A stretch of DNA of 64,000 nt from positions 10,788,001 through 10,852,000 of the forward strand of contig NC_079876.1 in assembly GCF_029227915.1 (NCBI RefSeq), written 5' to 3'. The position numbers and the translations under genes were made by a program. The notes beneath the pieces were generated by a model. That model had not been told where the DNA came from. It worked only from the letters and a program-made list of their open reading frames with translations, and did no database searches. Below, piece after piece: positions 11,976-24,027 of this stretch (the first letter of the stretch is position 1; the number at the start of each line of letters is the position of its first letter). This DNA is from Hydractinia symbiolongicarpus. Its lineage: Eukaryota; Cnidaria; Hydrozoa; Anthoathecata; Hydractiniidae.

Positions 11976-13599
11976 GCTACTGTAAGGGGGCAATATATTC
12001 TTTAAACAAAAAACTATGCATTTTAATGAAATAATAATCAATAGGCATTTTTGGGGAGCGGGGATGATTTCTTTAAAAGCTAATAGAATTGTAGATGAAC
12101 AAACCGCTCATGATTTGTTACAATTCACATGTTGTTTCAATGCAATAACGTTTAGCCAGTTAAGCTGGGAAGCACTCCCTTAGATATGTTTAATACTGAT
12201 CAATTTACCACAATAACTTATAACAGACTTTAAATATATACAGACGACCTAACAACCAATAAATTGGTGTGTTTTATTTTTTTGAGGATAATCCAAACAA
12301 CATAACCTTACAAGTTTAACACTGTCATTTTCAAAATAGTTGATAGAGGCCTAATCTTGCTGTCAAGTTAATTCCAAAGAGAATAAGAACAGTTTTAAGA
12401 ACCTTGAGTCTATTTTCTTTGAGAATAGCCTACTAAGTATTTTTTATTTATGTAAATGTGTGATAAAAACATTTTCGTAAGAGCAGCATTTTCAGTTGTT
12501 TCTTCATCTTCTGAAAGAAATTGGTTTATGCCAGAACCGAAAAAATAAACAATTTGTGATTAATAGTATAGGTTTTTCATTTCTTGAACATAATATGAAT
12601 ATAAACAGAACAAAAACAATAAACAATTTGTGATTACTGAGTACACTGGGTTCAGCCAAAATATGTTTATTATAAATGTTTACTAAGTGGAAAGGTTAAA
12701 GTATATTAGCAGAGGAGTGTGAGAATAATAACGATACACAGCTGGGCAGCACATCATCCCTGAGTACATGCTAGCTATAACATCCAACCTATAATATCTG
12801 GCTATGAAAATCTGGCTAATATTTTTAGGAAAATAATTATAATCTATATAACTATAAATATATATAAATTATAAATTATAATTATATAAGTTATATGAAG
12901 TTTCAGTAAACTAGACATTTTATAACTTACAGTATGAAATATAAACTTTTTGTAAGAGTAAGAAACAAGACGTTTGTTGGATAGCTAGCTCTATAGCTAG
13001 CCAGCCAACGTTAAAGTTACCATAAGTACACACTTAATATCAATAAATATTCATACTTTTTGTCACACTACCACTACTAATACCCTCAATGTATTTCTAT
13101 CCACTACGATCCTTTCAATATGGCAGTTGAAAATTATAAAACCAACATTTGTTTATAACTAAGGTCAGAACAGCTAGTAAACAGCTTGGCGTCCTGAAAC
13201 TTATCTAAACTAACCTCGTCTTCATGTAATGTTTTGATTTTTCGCAACCATGGCTGATCATGAAAATGCGATATTAAATTAGGTCTATTGATGCATATGC
13301 TCTTTTTTTGAAATAAAAATTGCTCACAATCACTAGATGACCTTATACATGCTGTAGCAGTAAGGAATTTTCTAAAGAAAGAATCCTCAAAAACAAAATC
13401 ATTTTCTGACTGTGATAAATTCAAATCATCATAAAATCAGGTCAATAAAATGACGGGAAAATTGAAATGGCATCATTATGGCAATAAAGTAAATGAGCAC
13501 GGAAGAAACTTGTGCCCAATAAAGAGATAATAACATGGAAATAAATCACCCTAAAATTATTTCCAATACTTTGGACTTTTTTTGTTATTATTGGTCAAT
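11976..13599. other. gene-free stretch with one unexplained minus-strand frame
   Basis: No domain was recognised. A 96-codon minus-strand frame (13134-13424) is open, but I see no family signature or paired splice sites, so it is not called as a gene. Short AT-rich palindromes occur near 12840-12900. Confidence 0.35.
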
Positions 13600-14240
13600 G
13601 ATATAGTCTTTGTCTTTAAAGACGTTGATGAAAATGCTCTTACCATTATAATAAATAGTGCAAAAAACAATAAAGTCGCTGGTACAGGTTGGTATAGAAG
13701 TGTTAAAAGCTGGTCTCAAAGTTTTTCCACCCTTTTTACCACATTTTTGTAATAAATTTTTACCTACTTGTTATGTTCAATCATGTTGGGAGAGTAAATG
13801 AATAACTCCCTTATTTCAATATTCTATTCTTTCGGTTGTCATGCAAGTATTTAAAAAAATTGTTCATGAGAAAATGATTTCTATTAAGTACTAAACAATC
13901 TGGTTTTCGAAAATTGCGTTTCACTTTTAGTGCTGTTCTTGTGTGCCTGATGATGATCAGTTTTGATATATTTTAAAAAGGCTTTTGATATAGTGGAACA
14001 TAAGATTCTTTTAAAAAATTTATACTGTTATGGTTTTCGGATAGTTCTTTGGATTTGTTACAGTCTTTCTAACAGACACCAAGTCACCTTGATGAACAAC
14101 CTATGTCCGATGTGATCCTTTGGAGGCATACGGAGTCTCTCAAGGATCTCTCTTTGGACCATTATTGTTCCTGGTTTACAAAAGTGACTTACATTCTAAA
14201 ATCCATAACTCTTATTTTTATCTGTATGCAGGAATTTATT
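13600..14240 (+). pseudogene. LINE reverse-transcriptase remnant
   Basis: Read across several frames, this stretch contains reverse-transcriptase landmarks of non-LTR retrotransposons: KAFDIVEHKILLKNL near 13978-14022 (family pattern KAFDxVxHxxLLxKL) and GVSQGSLFGPLLFLVY near 14125-14172 (family pattern GVPQGSxLGPLLFLxY). The DD-containing active site expected just downstream is not preserved, and stops and frame changes separate the motifs. It is dead, and is joined at its right side to a MITE fragment. Confidence 0.75.
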
Positions 14241-14331
14241 GTTTATGTATTGTTTATTGCTTGTTTATTCTGATGATTGTTTTCTTCTTTTTTTTTCTCC
14301 GTATTCGTAAAATAACTGTGTCATTGTAACC

Positions 14332-14392
14332 AAAGATATAACCTAACGAGAGTTACTATATTTTATCAATTATAAGGATTTCTCGCAGGTAT
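14332..14392 (-). mobile_element. MITE fragment, left side of Polinton insertion
   Basis: These bases are the reverse complement of the MITE interior (the stretch containing TAATAACTC and CCTTATAAT). The matching remainder continues directly on the other side of the Polinton. Together the two parts show that the Polinton landed inside a minus-oriented MITE copy. Confidence 0.75.
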
Positions 14393-14761
14393 AGAGATAG
14401 GATAATGCCGATGTTAGGACAAAAGTGTGACGATCATTTTCCTGCAAATGCCCGCTGAATTTAACGGGTCATCTCAAAAACTTCCGATGTTAGGACAATT
14501 ACGTCAAAATCATCGAGCACGTCCGTTAAATTAACGATATTTCGCTAAATCGCTAAATAGCAAAAAAATCCTCGCCAAATCCCACCATGTTGTCCTATAT
14601 TCCCCGAGCCCTGTGTCCCTCCATACCATGCTATACTATTCCTCTATGTGTCTATAAGGGCCCCTAGCGTATGTGGTAATACCATCTTCTAAAATTATGC
14701 GTTTGTCATCATCTGCATTGAGAGCGAGTTTATTTGTTTTTATGGTGTGAATATCATGCTT
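14393..14761 (+). repeat. Polinton left terminal inverted repeat
   Basis: It matches the reverse complement of 27863-28237 with a few substitutions and small indels. Its inner ~125 bases are coding for the C-terminal end of the polymerase. Homology stops sharply at 14761/14762. Confidence 0.93.
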
Positions 14762-17700
14762 AATCGATTGGAAGGTCATCTGTTCTCTGTAAACATTTTC
14801 ACCATCGAACAGGCATCTCTTATAATCATCAAACCCTATGGTCTTCTTCACCACACACTTCTTGACTCCCTTGCACTTCTTGTCTTCTTTTCCGTCTAGC
14901 TGTTTATACGCATAATTCTTCGCTCTTAGAGCAACAAACTCCGTCATTACCTTGCCACCTAACTCATCCTTCATCAGACCAATGATCTTTTTATTCAAAC
15001 CTAATGGGAGAGATCTACCATCTTTCTTATCGTACCCTGATGTGTCAAATCTCAAAGCTACATCGTCGGCGATATCTTTGTAAAAGTCGTCGGTTTTGAT
15101 ATGATAAACGAATGAATCCGTATCCATGTAGCAGAGCTTTAGTCTGTCACCATATTTTGGTCTCATGTAATTATAGTGAAACTCATACATAACCATCTTC
15201 GATAGATGGAGGATCGCCGGTCATAGGTAGATTGGCTTGTTCAATACGACTTTGATTTTCTGCATTTCCATCAGTGTTTCTGAGAAGCAGATAGCACCCT
15301 TGAAGTTGGGCTTTATCACCAGCTTCTCATATTGTTCTTTCTTGGTAGCCAAGCGTATGTCTTTGTGCCTACGTTGATTCTCCATAGTTTTACCAAAGAC
15401 TGAATTGTTCATCAGCTTGAAAAAGTCCTTTTCGAAGTCATTTGTTGATTTGGCACGCAAATCAGTGTGAAAATCTATGTACGACTTTAACCATGCGCTT
15501 GGCTTAAATCTAAGCACTCTATGAACCTTCTCAAGAACAAGACCATGCTTCAACGCTTGATCAAGCGCACGGATATGAATGACATAATTCTTCTTGTCTG
15601 AAAGACACGGTGTCAGCTTTTCGACGCCATGAAAGGAAGATCGTTATGAGTATCATGTAGATCTTTTGGATATATCACATCAACCTCAAGGAAGTAACCC
15701 TCTTCACCATTTTCCGCAGCCAACTTTGAAATGAGTTTAGCTGGTAAATTTACTAGCATCAACCCACTTGAACTTCCCTGTTGGTAGCTTCTGAATCATG
15801 GCCTATCCATACAGATTGTTCGCATCGAGATATTGTAGATAGGTGGTCTCTTCAGAAGTCTTATATTTTTCGCCCGTACATTTGTTTTTTTTGGCGTGTC
15901 TATGAATAGCCTGACAGAGACTTCCTCTAATACCTTGCTCTACGAAGAGAAACATATCCATATCATGAAACAAATCTAGCTTAATCTCGGTCTTTTTCAA
16001 ACACGCTTGTCAAGCTAACCCGGGAGCAGTGTAAAAATGTAAAGGATCCAGTTTATAGTTTGTCAAGCATGTTTCCCTAAAAGTCTCAAAAACAACAGAA
16101 AGCAATAGAACGTCTGCCTTGAGGTAGATATCATGATAAACACCCATATTTTCAACTTTCATGTCTTTCCATACCTTCTGAGCATGCGCATAATCAGCAT
16201 CACTGATATCACTCATGTTCAACTTGCTATAAAAGTCATCTTTCAACGGAAGCTTAGTTTCATTAAACCTATCGAATGAATCAACATATTCATATGGGTA
16301 TACACCCTTTCTTCTCATTATTTTGAATTGCTCATCATCATTGAAGAATTTTCGAAGAATTTTACACTGATCATCAGATAGATTGTTTACCAACGAATCC
16401 AAGCTGCTAGCCATGAAACGAACCGAATCAATAAATCTCAATTGTATCTTTTTGACTTTAGCCTCCCCATTTTTGTCAATGTATTCACCAACCTTAACAT
16501 CCGTTGAGAAAGAGATATATTTCTCTTTATTTTCAGCGATGACGCTCATATTTTCTTTTCCATTCTGCTTCGCAAGCTCTTTGATAAATAGATGCGCATC
16601 ATATCCGCTAAGATTATGAAAGACAACTGGAATATAATTAGGCACTTTGTATCGGATATTACATTCTCGATGAGCAGCTCCGCGAAACTTGCCAGTAAAA
16701 TGACAGTGATCTCCAACCTTGATGTCATCTTTGTCATCAAATTCTTCCATGCAAATGTGGCATTTAGTGGCATTCTCATGGCTATCACATTCTTCTTTTG
16801 TCAGAGGAGTCATTGTTGTCTTGGGAAACATGTTATACAACCTTTTCGCCTCAGAAACTATATGATTCACAAAGCGTAAAACACAGTCTTCACCGCGGTA
16901 AAGCGTCAGAGGGTCTGGAACTTTACCATGAGTATATTTGCTATAACAACAGAAACCTGTGGGAACATGTTTACCAACTTTCTCAGTGGATGATCCGCAC
17001 TTTGTCTCTTCTTCAGGCAACTCTTTTGTGAAAGCTTCGAAATCAGCATACATTATGAAAGGTGCTTTGAGCTGATACTGACCCTTATTAATCTTAGCAG
17101 CATCGTTATTCTTGCAATACTCAAAGTGCTCATCCCTATTTTGTTCGCTTGGAAAACCAGAGAGACAATTCAAGCAATAATGCTCTTTATGTTCATGCTT
17201 CGAGTTGGCCTTGCTCAGGACACCGCTCAAGTTCTTAACAGCGATATAATGTCTCTTATCCCCTTCACACAGTAAAAACAAAACAACCGTTTCTTTGCGA
17301 TCAAGATGCTTCGACCTACGGCACATGTAGACACCTTCTACCCCGTCTTTTGTTAAAACGTGCACAGCGATATCGTGGTTCCTTCTCTCAAACAAATCTA
17401 TTTTATTTAGCGCCATCGGGAAAGATAGACCATCCCAGTTATACTTATCATCCTTCTCAAGGATTGAGATTCGTTCAGGATGATTATCGATCTTATCATG
17501 ATTGAGAGCAGCGATAATAGCCCATCTGAAACATTCATCATCATCCTTGTTATGAGGGTTAATCACAGATCGCTTTGCACTGAAACTGACAGGTAGAGGT
17601 AAATAAGAAGAGCTACCTCTCGTTAATTTTAGCTTATAAAAGTCCACATGCATATGCAAGATTTTATCGATTGTGAACCCGCTGGCGGGTAGCGCAGGGT

Positions 17701-18483
17701 TTTCAATCTGCTCGATTATCTTATTACGCATCCGATCGAAAACATCAGAAATGTCTTCCTTGTTATGGATTATCTCCATATAGCTATTGAACGCTTTATC
17801 GACATAGATACTTTTATTGTCTTCCTCCCTTACCCATTTCACCCATAAGGTCGCCTGGGTCTTTTTCTGCTTGAGCACACCCCTCATCAACCTCTTAACG
17901 ATAGGTTTAACCTTTTTGAAAAAGACTTTGACGCTCTTCTTCCCATCGGAGTTTATCTTGAACCTTTTGTAGGAACCATCAAACGCTTCTTCAATAGGAG
18001 TATAAGGTTTTTCCTCTTCCACCTCTTTTTCTTCTTCCACCTCTTTCTCTCCATTACCCTTTTTATATAAACCCAGAATCTCATCCTTTATGGTTCTGAA
18101 AGCTTTAGTTGCTTTCTCCTTTATAACTTTCGGTACATGATTTACTAACCATTCTCTCCATTCATTCAACTTACTTTTTACCTGAGGTCTAGTTTAAGCC
18201 ATTTCTTGCTGCTCAAACAAATCCATATCTTGTTGGCTAAGATTATTGTGGCAGGTTTGACATTCCTCATCAGTCTCGGCGCTGGCACAGGTCTACTGGG
18301 TCTAGGCGCTGGCACAGGTCTAGTGGGTCTAGGCGCTGGCACAGGTCTAGTGGGTGATAATAATTCGATCAGCTCAGCCTTTCTGAGTCTTGAGTAGTCA
18401 TGTAGGCCGCGTTCTCTAGCGAGAGCTCTTAATTCAACAACGGTATTTCGCGTTAATTCAAGAACAGTATTTTGAGAAGCCAT
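14636..18483 (-). pseudogene. Polinton protein-primed DNA polymerase B, broken
   Basis: Family B polymerase that would copy the element from its ends using a protein primer. Parts in order: a SAP/Rho-N-like helix pair and three TRPVPAPRP-type repeats (18178-18483); a 719-codon block with exonuclease motifs YADFEAF, NLSGYDAHLF and YHDIYLKADVL, plus a Cys/His block (GDHCHFTGKFRG) resembling an endonuclease VII-type insertion; polymerase motif A (LDANNLYG, near 15805-15830), motif B (KLMNNSVFGK, near 15390-15420) and motif C (YMDTDS, near 15120). Catalytic residues look preserved, but a stop near 18200, breaks near 16005, 15555-15800 and 15200, and frame changes split it into at least five pieces. 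It ends inside the left terminal repeat. Confidence 0.93.
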
Positions 18484-18598
18484 AGTCTTGATATGTTTGT
18501 GATATACTATTACGAATAACTCTCTTTAAGATCTTTTTTTCACTTTTCCACCGTCGGGTTTTGTTACTCGCATTAAGTAACAAACAAGCGAGGTCGGT

Positions 18599-18888
18599 TT
18601 ATTTTTTGGAAGGCCTCTTTCTCTTGTCATTATAACGTTTGTTGTATCTGAGATATTTCTCACTGTTGTTTTGAATCCAGTTCGAACTGTATCTATTCCA
18701 TGCTTGTTTAGTATCAGGATCAACAATATAAGACGGATCCTAATCATTCTTTTCAAGCACATCAATCAATTTAGTTTTGTTCATTTGGTGAGGATATTTT
18801 ATTTTTCGTGACGCACATAATCCTTAACTTTCATTGATTTGTAGTCTGATACGGGAGTATCGCAATGTAATTCTGTTTTGTCAGACAT
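18599..18888 (-). pseudogene. small Polinton gene upstream of polymerase, broken
   Basis: From an ATG at 18888 the frame reads MSDKTELHCDTPVSDY and continues for about 30 codons to a stop. Related coding resumes in other frames: KTKLIDVLEKND, then a Trp/Tyr-rich basic tail ending RKRPSKK and a stop at 18599. It lies just upstream of, and on the same strand as, the polymerase, so the two were probably co-expressed. No function is recognised; the basic tail is compatible with nucleic-acid binding. Confidence 0.45.
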
Positions 18889-18925
18889 CTTTATTCCTTA
18901 CATATAAGGAATAAAAAACTTTTAA

Positions 18926-19664
18926 CCCTATTCGGTCCGGGGGGGGGCGGATTCCGCCCCCCCTGACGGCTTTTTTCAATAACTCCTGATTGCTTTGTTA
19001 TATGGCTATGATACTTACTGAGTTTTAACATTTATCTATTAGACACCTGCATGTAAATTTTTTAGGTCCCATACCTTTCAGAGGCTTTGATATTGGCCAT
19101 TACTCGAAACTACCCCTAAAAATCTCTATGAAATCCTTATAATGGAGAAAATATAATAACTCCTGTTAGGATTATCCTTAGAACTTGAAACTTGCAACAC
19201 AACTTTGTTTCATTAAGAAGAATCATTTTGAATAATTTGAACACGTGACTAATCCGATTTCCCGATTTTGTCGGATTTTACCCGAAAATCGGAAAAAAAC
19301 GGATTTTCGGGCAATTTTTGGCAATTTTTTATCCGATCCATGTAAAAACCGGAAGATATGTTAAATAACTTTTAATTAGCTTTCAGAAAATTCAAACAGA
19401 ATGTAAAAATTCGCTCTAGAACAAAAGTAATTATATTTTAAGCAGATATTGGCATTTTTAAAAATTTTTAGGCTTTTGATGACGTCACAGAAAATGTGCT
19501 GACGCAAGCAAATTTTTTTTGGCGCTATTTTGTTGCTTTTATGACGTACTACAAGTGTGCCAAGTTTGATTCAATATGATCAACCCTATAAAAAGTTATT
19601 GAGGGGGGGCGGAATCCGCCCCCCCCGGTCATAGTATGTTCGAAAAACCCCGGACCGAATAGGG
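18926..19664 (+). mobile_element. TTAA-flanked piggyBac-like MITE, copy B (inside the Polinton)
   Basis: A perfect TTAA lies on each side (18922-18925 and 19665-19668), with inverted ends CCCTATTCGGTCCGGGG and CCCCGGACCGAATAGGG. Each end also carries its own G-run/GGATTCC/C-run palindrome just inside. The interior has no open frame. This is the best-preserved copy in the window and serves as reference for the others. It separates the divergent polymerase-side genes from the integrase. Confidence 0.93.
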
Positions 19665-19731
19665 TTAAGGCACTTTTGTCGTACCACATCATAACAAAAT
19701 GAGCTAAATAAAGGTGTGCATAAATAAAAAA

Positions 19732-20705
19732 ATGTCAAACTCTAAACTTCAAGAGATTTACTATCAACCTCAAAATGTATGAAAAGGACAAAAGGCTGTC
19801 TAGAATTTAAGAGGATTCGGCCTCAGACTAAAGGAAATTAAGAAGTGGCTATCAAAACAAGCATTTTGCAACTACATTTACCCGCTCCAAAACATGTTGA
19901 AAGACCACATTATGAAGTTACCACTCCTAATGATTAACATCAATTCGATTTATTGTACATGCCTGGTGTCATACTGTATGGTAATAAATATAAGTACATT
20001 TTGTCAGGAATCGATGCTGCTTCCAGATACAAAGTAGCCCGACCTTTGAGGACTAAGAAAGCCAAAGAGGTTGCCGCTATGATTGAAGACATCTACAAGG
20101 CTGGACCATTAAGTTATCCGAAAACTTTCCAATGTGATAACGGTTCAGAATACAAAGCAGATGTATCAAAATTGTTGGAGAAGCATAAGGTTGAAATTAA
20201 AAGAGCGACTACAAAATATAAGCATACACACACAGCTTTTGTTGAGGCGTTGAACAAAGTACTTGCCGAAAATTTATTCAAAATACAAGATGCTCAAGAA
20301 CTGAATGATTGAAAAGGTATCATCTACATGGGTTTGTATAAACTGATTGATAGGCTAAACGATACAAAGACGCAGATGATTGGTATGAAACCAAAAGATG
20401 CTAATATAATGAAAGAGGTGCCTCTTGCTAAACGAGAGAATTATCCACCTGAAGTAGAATTACCTCAAGATGGCTTGTATAGATATTTACTACAACCGGG
20501 TGAAGAGCATGATGATGGGCGGATACGAGCAACCGATAAAATATGGTCAAAACACATATATAGATTGCGTGAGGTAATAGTGCAAACTGGTAACCATGTA
20601 ATGTACTATGTTCAGGACGGACCTAGACGAGCTTTTGTAAAAGAGGAATTGATGTTAATACCTGAAGATACAGAATTACCTCCTGATTATGTGCAAGGTT
20701 GGTGA
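19732..20705 (+). pseudogene. Polinton DD35E integrase, broken
   Basis: Retrovirus-like integrase (rve fold) that would insert the element and make the 6-bp target duplication. The likely start is ATG at 19732, but the zinc-binding N-terminal part has stops near 19784 and 19827 and a frame change. The core is well kept: first Asp in QFDLLYMPG just before 19955, second Asp in CDNGSEY, and a Glu in FVEALNK exactly 35 residues after it. A stop at 20310 then interrupts the gene before the C-terminal DNA-binding-type domain (20328-20705), which contains the typical basic, beta-rich stretch (WSKHIYRLREVI). It is divergent from the polymerase group across the MITE insertion. Confidence 0.9.
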
Positions 20706-20777
20706 AAAAGGGGCGATACATAAAAAGTATCTTTATTTGTTTCTAGTAAAGATGATTGTGATTTTGTCTTGCAGGGT

Positions 20778-21044
20778 TTAGCGCCACATAATGTCATAAT
20801 TAAAAAACTGTCTTTCGTGATTCTTTTGAGAATGTTCGAGACCTTTTGATCTGACAAAGGCTTCCCTAGAGTCCCAATCATAATCTTTTAATTCAACGCA
20901 AAGTTTTGAGGGCAACCACGTCCTGTATACATTTCCGTTTATGTCTCGGAGCTCTGCATACTTGGACGCGGGTGTGGCTATCCTTCTCACAGATTTAACA
21001 AGGTAAATCACGTTTTCAGGTAGCTCTCTCCATGTTTTGTTCAA
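20778..21044 (-). CDS. small Polinton ORF, possible OB-fold DNA-binding protein
   Basis: An intact 88-codon frame. The middle reads AELRDINGNVYRTWLPSKL, a beta-turn-beta pattern ending in a WLP motif, with a basic flank (KSVRR). This looks like a small OB-fold, and Polinton relatives often carry a small protein of this type, so single-strand DNA binding is a reasonable guess. The C-terminal part is highly charged. It converges on the integrase gene, 72 bp away. The identity is inferred from shape only. Confidence 0.45.
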   Translation of the reverse strand: MNKTWRELPENVIYLVKSVRRIATPASKYAELRDINGNVYRTWLPSKLCVELKDYDWDSREAFVRSKGLEHSQKNHERQFFNYDIMWR

Positions 21045-21173
21045 ATGTTTCAGCTGTTGGAAATTCCATTGTTTGTTTTGTTTATATGTTTACGATTATG
21101 TCTCTTTATGCCACTTTCAAATATTAATTTTTCAAATAGCACATGAAATATATGAATGGTACACAGGCACACA

Positions 21174-21756
21174 TTACAAACTTTGTTCTGGATTTAACGT
21201 CTTTTTTAGATTTTGAATTTCCGCCATTAAACTTTTCTCAAACTGACTGCGTGTTTCACACTCCATCTTTCTATCTGTTCTGGTCATCTTTTCCAGAGCT
21301 TCGTAGTATGTACCACCTAAAGCTTGAAATTCTTTGTGGCTAATCTTTCCGTCATTCAATGCTTGTGAGATAGCGGTTTCAAACACAGCAATCGCAGATG
21401 TTACAACATCATATAATTTCATGGCTTTGTCGAGTTTCTTTTGATATTTTTTAATCAACGCTGATAATGCTAGCGGAAATAGAGCCACCTAATCCGACAG
21501 AAACGGGAATTCCAATAAGAGTAGCGCCTGTTGCTATTGAACCAATACCAGAGGCAATGGTTAAAGCGCCCGCGCCGGCATTTAAAAGCACTAATCGGTC
21601 TAGCGCTTTGTTGTCTTTCTCATACTTGTTGTTGAATTTGTTTTTTAATTTTATCAACTCCTCAAGTTGAGAATTCACTATACTTGTGTTAAACTTGTCT
21701 TGCTCACTCGAATACTCAGGAGCAGTGGGTAACTTTGGATAAATCTTAAAACTCAT
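21174..21756 (-). pseudogene. Polinton protein of unknown function, frameshifted
   Basis: Two overlapping frames (21451-21756 and 21174-21488) look like halves of one gene of about 190 codons. The first half has a Lys/Glu-rich coiled-coil-like stretch and then a Gly/Ala/Ile-rich hydrophobic segment (GAGALTIASGIGSIATGATL). The second half is helical and ends in an acidic/basic coiled coil. The frame changes near 21460-21490, inside the hydrophobic part. I recognise no family function; a membrane-active or virion-associated role is possible but unproven. Confidence 0.5.
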
Positions 21757-21818
21757 TTTTATTTTAGAAAGAAATTATCTTATTAAAAAAGAGAAAAACT
21801 ACCCTCTAAATAAGTAAA

Positions 21819-22560
21819 ATGGCAGACATTGACTTTGAACCTTTTGTAGACCATGGGAGGTCAGATGAGACAACAGATGAGACGCTTCCTCTCATACCAC
21901 TGGAGACCGTACGAGTGTACAAATACATACATCAGGTGAAAAGGAAACATCATTCGGAGGTCTCAGTCTGAATACTAGAGTTTTGCAGAAAATGGTTGAA
22001 GGGCTGTATAATGAAATAGGAGAGAAGATTGGTCAGTCTACGGATGCGATTCACACTGATCTTTTTATATTGCGTGATGGGGAATTATACTACAAAGACA
22101 GTAGCACACCATTGACAAAAGAGGAGGAAAACTGCGAGCTATTGGTACTATAGCAGATATATTAGGTAAAGAAAGGCTGCGCAAATTAGGGCATGATATA
22201 CCAGAAGGTGAGATTACAGCCCGACAATTTGTAACTTTATTAGGAGCTAAAGATGAGTTACCTCCAACGTCTAAAATAACAAATGCAACTGACACTGAGC
22301 TAGATACAATTATTGAAAATATAAGTGATAGCACAGAACATCTGGTGAGCCAATCATCAATCGATCATGAAACTGTTGGGGTCCCTCTTGGGAAGATTGG
22401 CGGGTAAGGCCGCTGTGGCTCTACGGGTATATTAGGATCCATCGTGTCATGGATACTCAATCGAGCGAAAGAGGTGGTGGGTTGGTTGAGTCAAAACCTG
22501 TGGGCTTTGGTAGTTGGAATCGGAGGTCCGATATACACCTATCTCATGACAAGACGTTAA
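21819..22560 (+). pseudogene. Polinton membrane-anchored protein of unknown function, broken
   Basis: The start MADIDFEPF is followed by an acidic N-terminus, then frame changes near 21925 and 22120, and stops. Later coding stretches include GEITARQFVTLLGAKDELPP, and the end of the gene encodes a Trp/Leu/Val-rich segment before an RR terminus at 22560, typical of a C-terminal membrane anchor. It is divergent from 21756 (63-bp gap), so the two genes probably shared a promoter region. The function is unknown, and it is not translatable as one protein here. Confidence 0.5.
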
Positions 22561-22617
22561 TGCTCCTACCGCTTATATGTTACATGATACATGTAACATA
22601 GTTTTTGCTCCCCATGT

Positions 22618-23040
22618 TTATCTTTCAGAATACCACACAATTCCACCAGTTCCGATCATACTCAAAGTAATAAATGCCAATTCCCTTTCATGTTGATCCT
22701 GACTCGGTGTATAAAAGTCGCTCAATACAGGCTCCCGTTGTAAAGGTTCAAGTTTATCTCCAAAAACTCTGCTATATTCGCGCATTGCATCGTTTAATTC
22801 TATGAATTTTGAATCGGCCTTCTTTTCAAGTCTGAGCTGCTTATTGATAAAATCAATTCTCTCTTGTCTTTTCTGTTGCCATAAAACCTGGGCTTTTTGT
22901 AATTGTTCTATGGCCAAATCATGACGCTTTCTTTCCTTATCAATTCTGTCTTTGGATAAGCTTGAAAAGAGATAGCTTGAGCCTGTAAAAGCCAAAGCGT
23001 TAGCTAAGGCCCCTCCCAACATCATTGCAATTGAAGCCAT
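22618..23040 (-). CDS. Polinton coiled-coil/membrane protein
   Basis: An intact 140-codon frame from ATG at 23040. An Ala/Gly/Leu-rich hydrophobic segment spans residues ~5-28. A long Lys/Arg/Glu/Gln-rich coiled-coil-like helix follows (~30-90), and a second hydrophobic patch (FITLSMIGTGGIVWY) sits at the C-terminus. The start lies 2 bases after the stop of the next upstream frame (23043-23270), so the two look like one transcription unit. No family is recognised. Similar small membrane proteins are common passengers of Polintons, where they may be virion or membrane components; this role is inference. Confidence 0.6.
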   Translation of the reverse strand: MASIAMMLGGALANALAFTGSSYLFSSLSKDRIDKERKRHDLAIEQLQKAQVLWQQKRQERIDFINKQLRLEKKADSKFIELNDAMREYSRVFGDKLEPLQREPVLSDFYTPSQDQHERELAFITLSMIGTGGIVWYSER

Positions 23041-23042
23041 AT

Positions 23043-23270
23043 TTAGATATTGTTAGTTTCAGGTAAAATCTTTTGCTTAATTAAGTATTCCCTTGATATT
23101 TCACCAGCGGCAACAATAGCAACTAATTTTCCAGTATCTTCTAAATCAAACTTTTGAATTGAGGGAGGTGACATTTTTAACACCTTTTTTCCTAGAATCG
23201 AATAGCCGATAGCGAAAACGCAGACGACCGATGCGTGATATAAATCGTTGACGATACTTTTCTTGTCCAT
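23043..23270 (-). CDS. small Polinton membrane protein
   Basis: An intact 75-codon frame. One hydrophobic segment (VVCVFAIGYSILG) follows a short polar N-terminus, and an amphipathic helix (LVAIVAAGEISREYLI) follows in the second half. The gene is packed immediately upstream of the 22618-23040 gene with only two bases between them. No family is recognised. Confidence 0.55.
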   Translation of the reverse strand: MDKKSIVNDLYHASVVCVFAIGYSILGKKVLKMSPPSIQKFDLEDTGKLVAIVAAGEISREYLIKQKILPETNNI

Positions 23271-23381
23271 GTTATTATATATTGTGAGATTATATATTGC
23301 AAGATTATCCTTTTATTTTAAATTTCTGCCGTTGATTTAATGCCTTCCGGTAATAAGACCGACACTGAGCGGTGCTAACAA

Positions 23382-23858
23382 TTAGCCGAATTTATAATAC
23401 AAATCGCATGTGAATCTTTGAAGGGCAGAGTTTAGGAAGGGGTCATTTTCTAGGTCATTGCTCAATGCATTTTGATTGTTTATTCCCAAGACCGCACAAG
23501 CCCCCATAGAATACATGTGAATGATTGATTGCCCTAAGGACTTCACCATCTGACCTGATAGTTTAGCTTCATAGATACTAAAATGTTTTTTTACCTCTTC
23601 ATCTTTGAGCTTTTAAATTTGTTCTTCCGTGTACATTTTCCCTAAGTATAGCTTGCTATTTCCGGTCAACACACACTCAAGCAATTTTTGCTTTTTATCA
23701 TCCTCGGGCGGTGGTGGAAATCCACCTGGAATATCATGTCCAATTAAATTATCGATTGCTGTTTCCGCAATTTTTATTAGGGAGAGGTATTTTTTAAAGC
23801 AAAAATAGCAAAACCACAGCAGGATGCTTAATAGCATGAAGTTGACATATTCTATCAT
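23382..23858 (-). pseudogene. Polinton membrane protein with one in-frame stop
   Basis: Reading from ATG at 23858, the first 81 codons include an N-terminal membrane helix (FMLLSILLWFCYFCF) and a proline-rich loop (GGFPPPPEDD). A TAA follows at 23613-23615, after which the same frame stays open for another 76 codons to TAA at 23382. The second part is helical and contains SIIHMYSMGACAVLG. A single nonsense change in an otherwise open frame suggests recent inactivation or a sequencing error. Function unknown. Confidence 0.6.
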
Positions 23859-24027
23859 TTTGTTATATCTGTTGTGATTTTCTTGTATCTGTGCTGTAAT
23901 TTGCTGCGCAAGAGTTTGCTATCTTCTTGTAGACTTGTTGAAATTTTGCTGAAATTTGCTGCGCAGGAGCTTGCTATCTTCTTATGACTTTGTTACAAGA
24001 GTCTTGTAACAAAAAACGTCAACCTGC

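Noticed and set aside
13134-13424. 96-codon minus-strand frame
   Set aside because: No recognisable domain, start context or splice partners; a frame this long can occur by chance in this region. Kept only as a note.
16383-17031. Several plus-strand frames of 77-95 codons
   Set aside because: They are antisense shadows of the polymerase B coding region on the minus strand.
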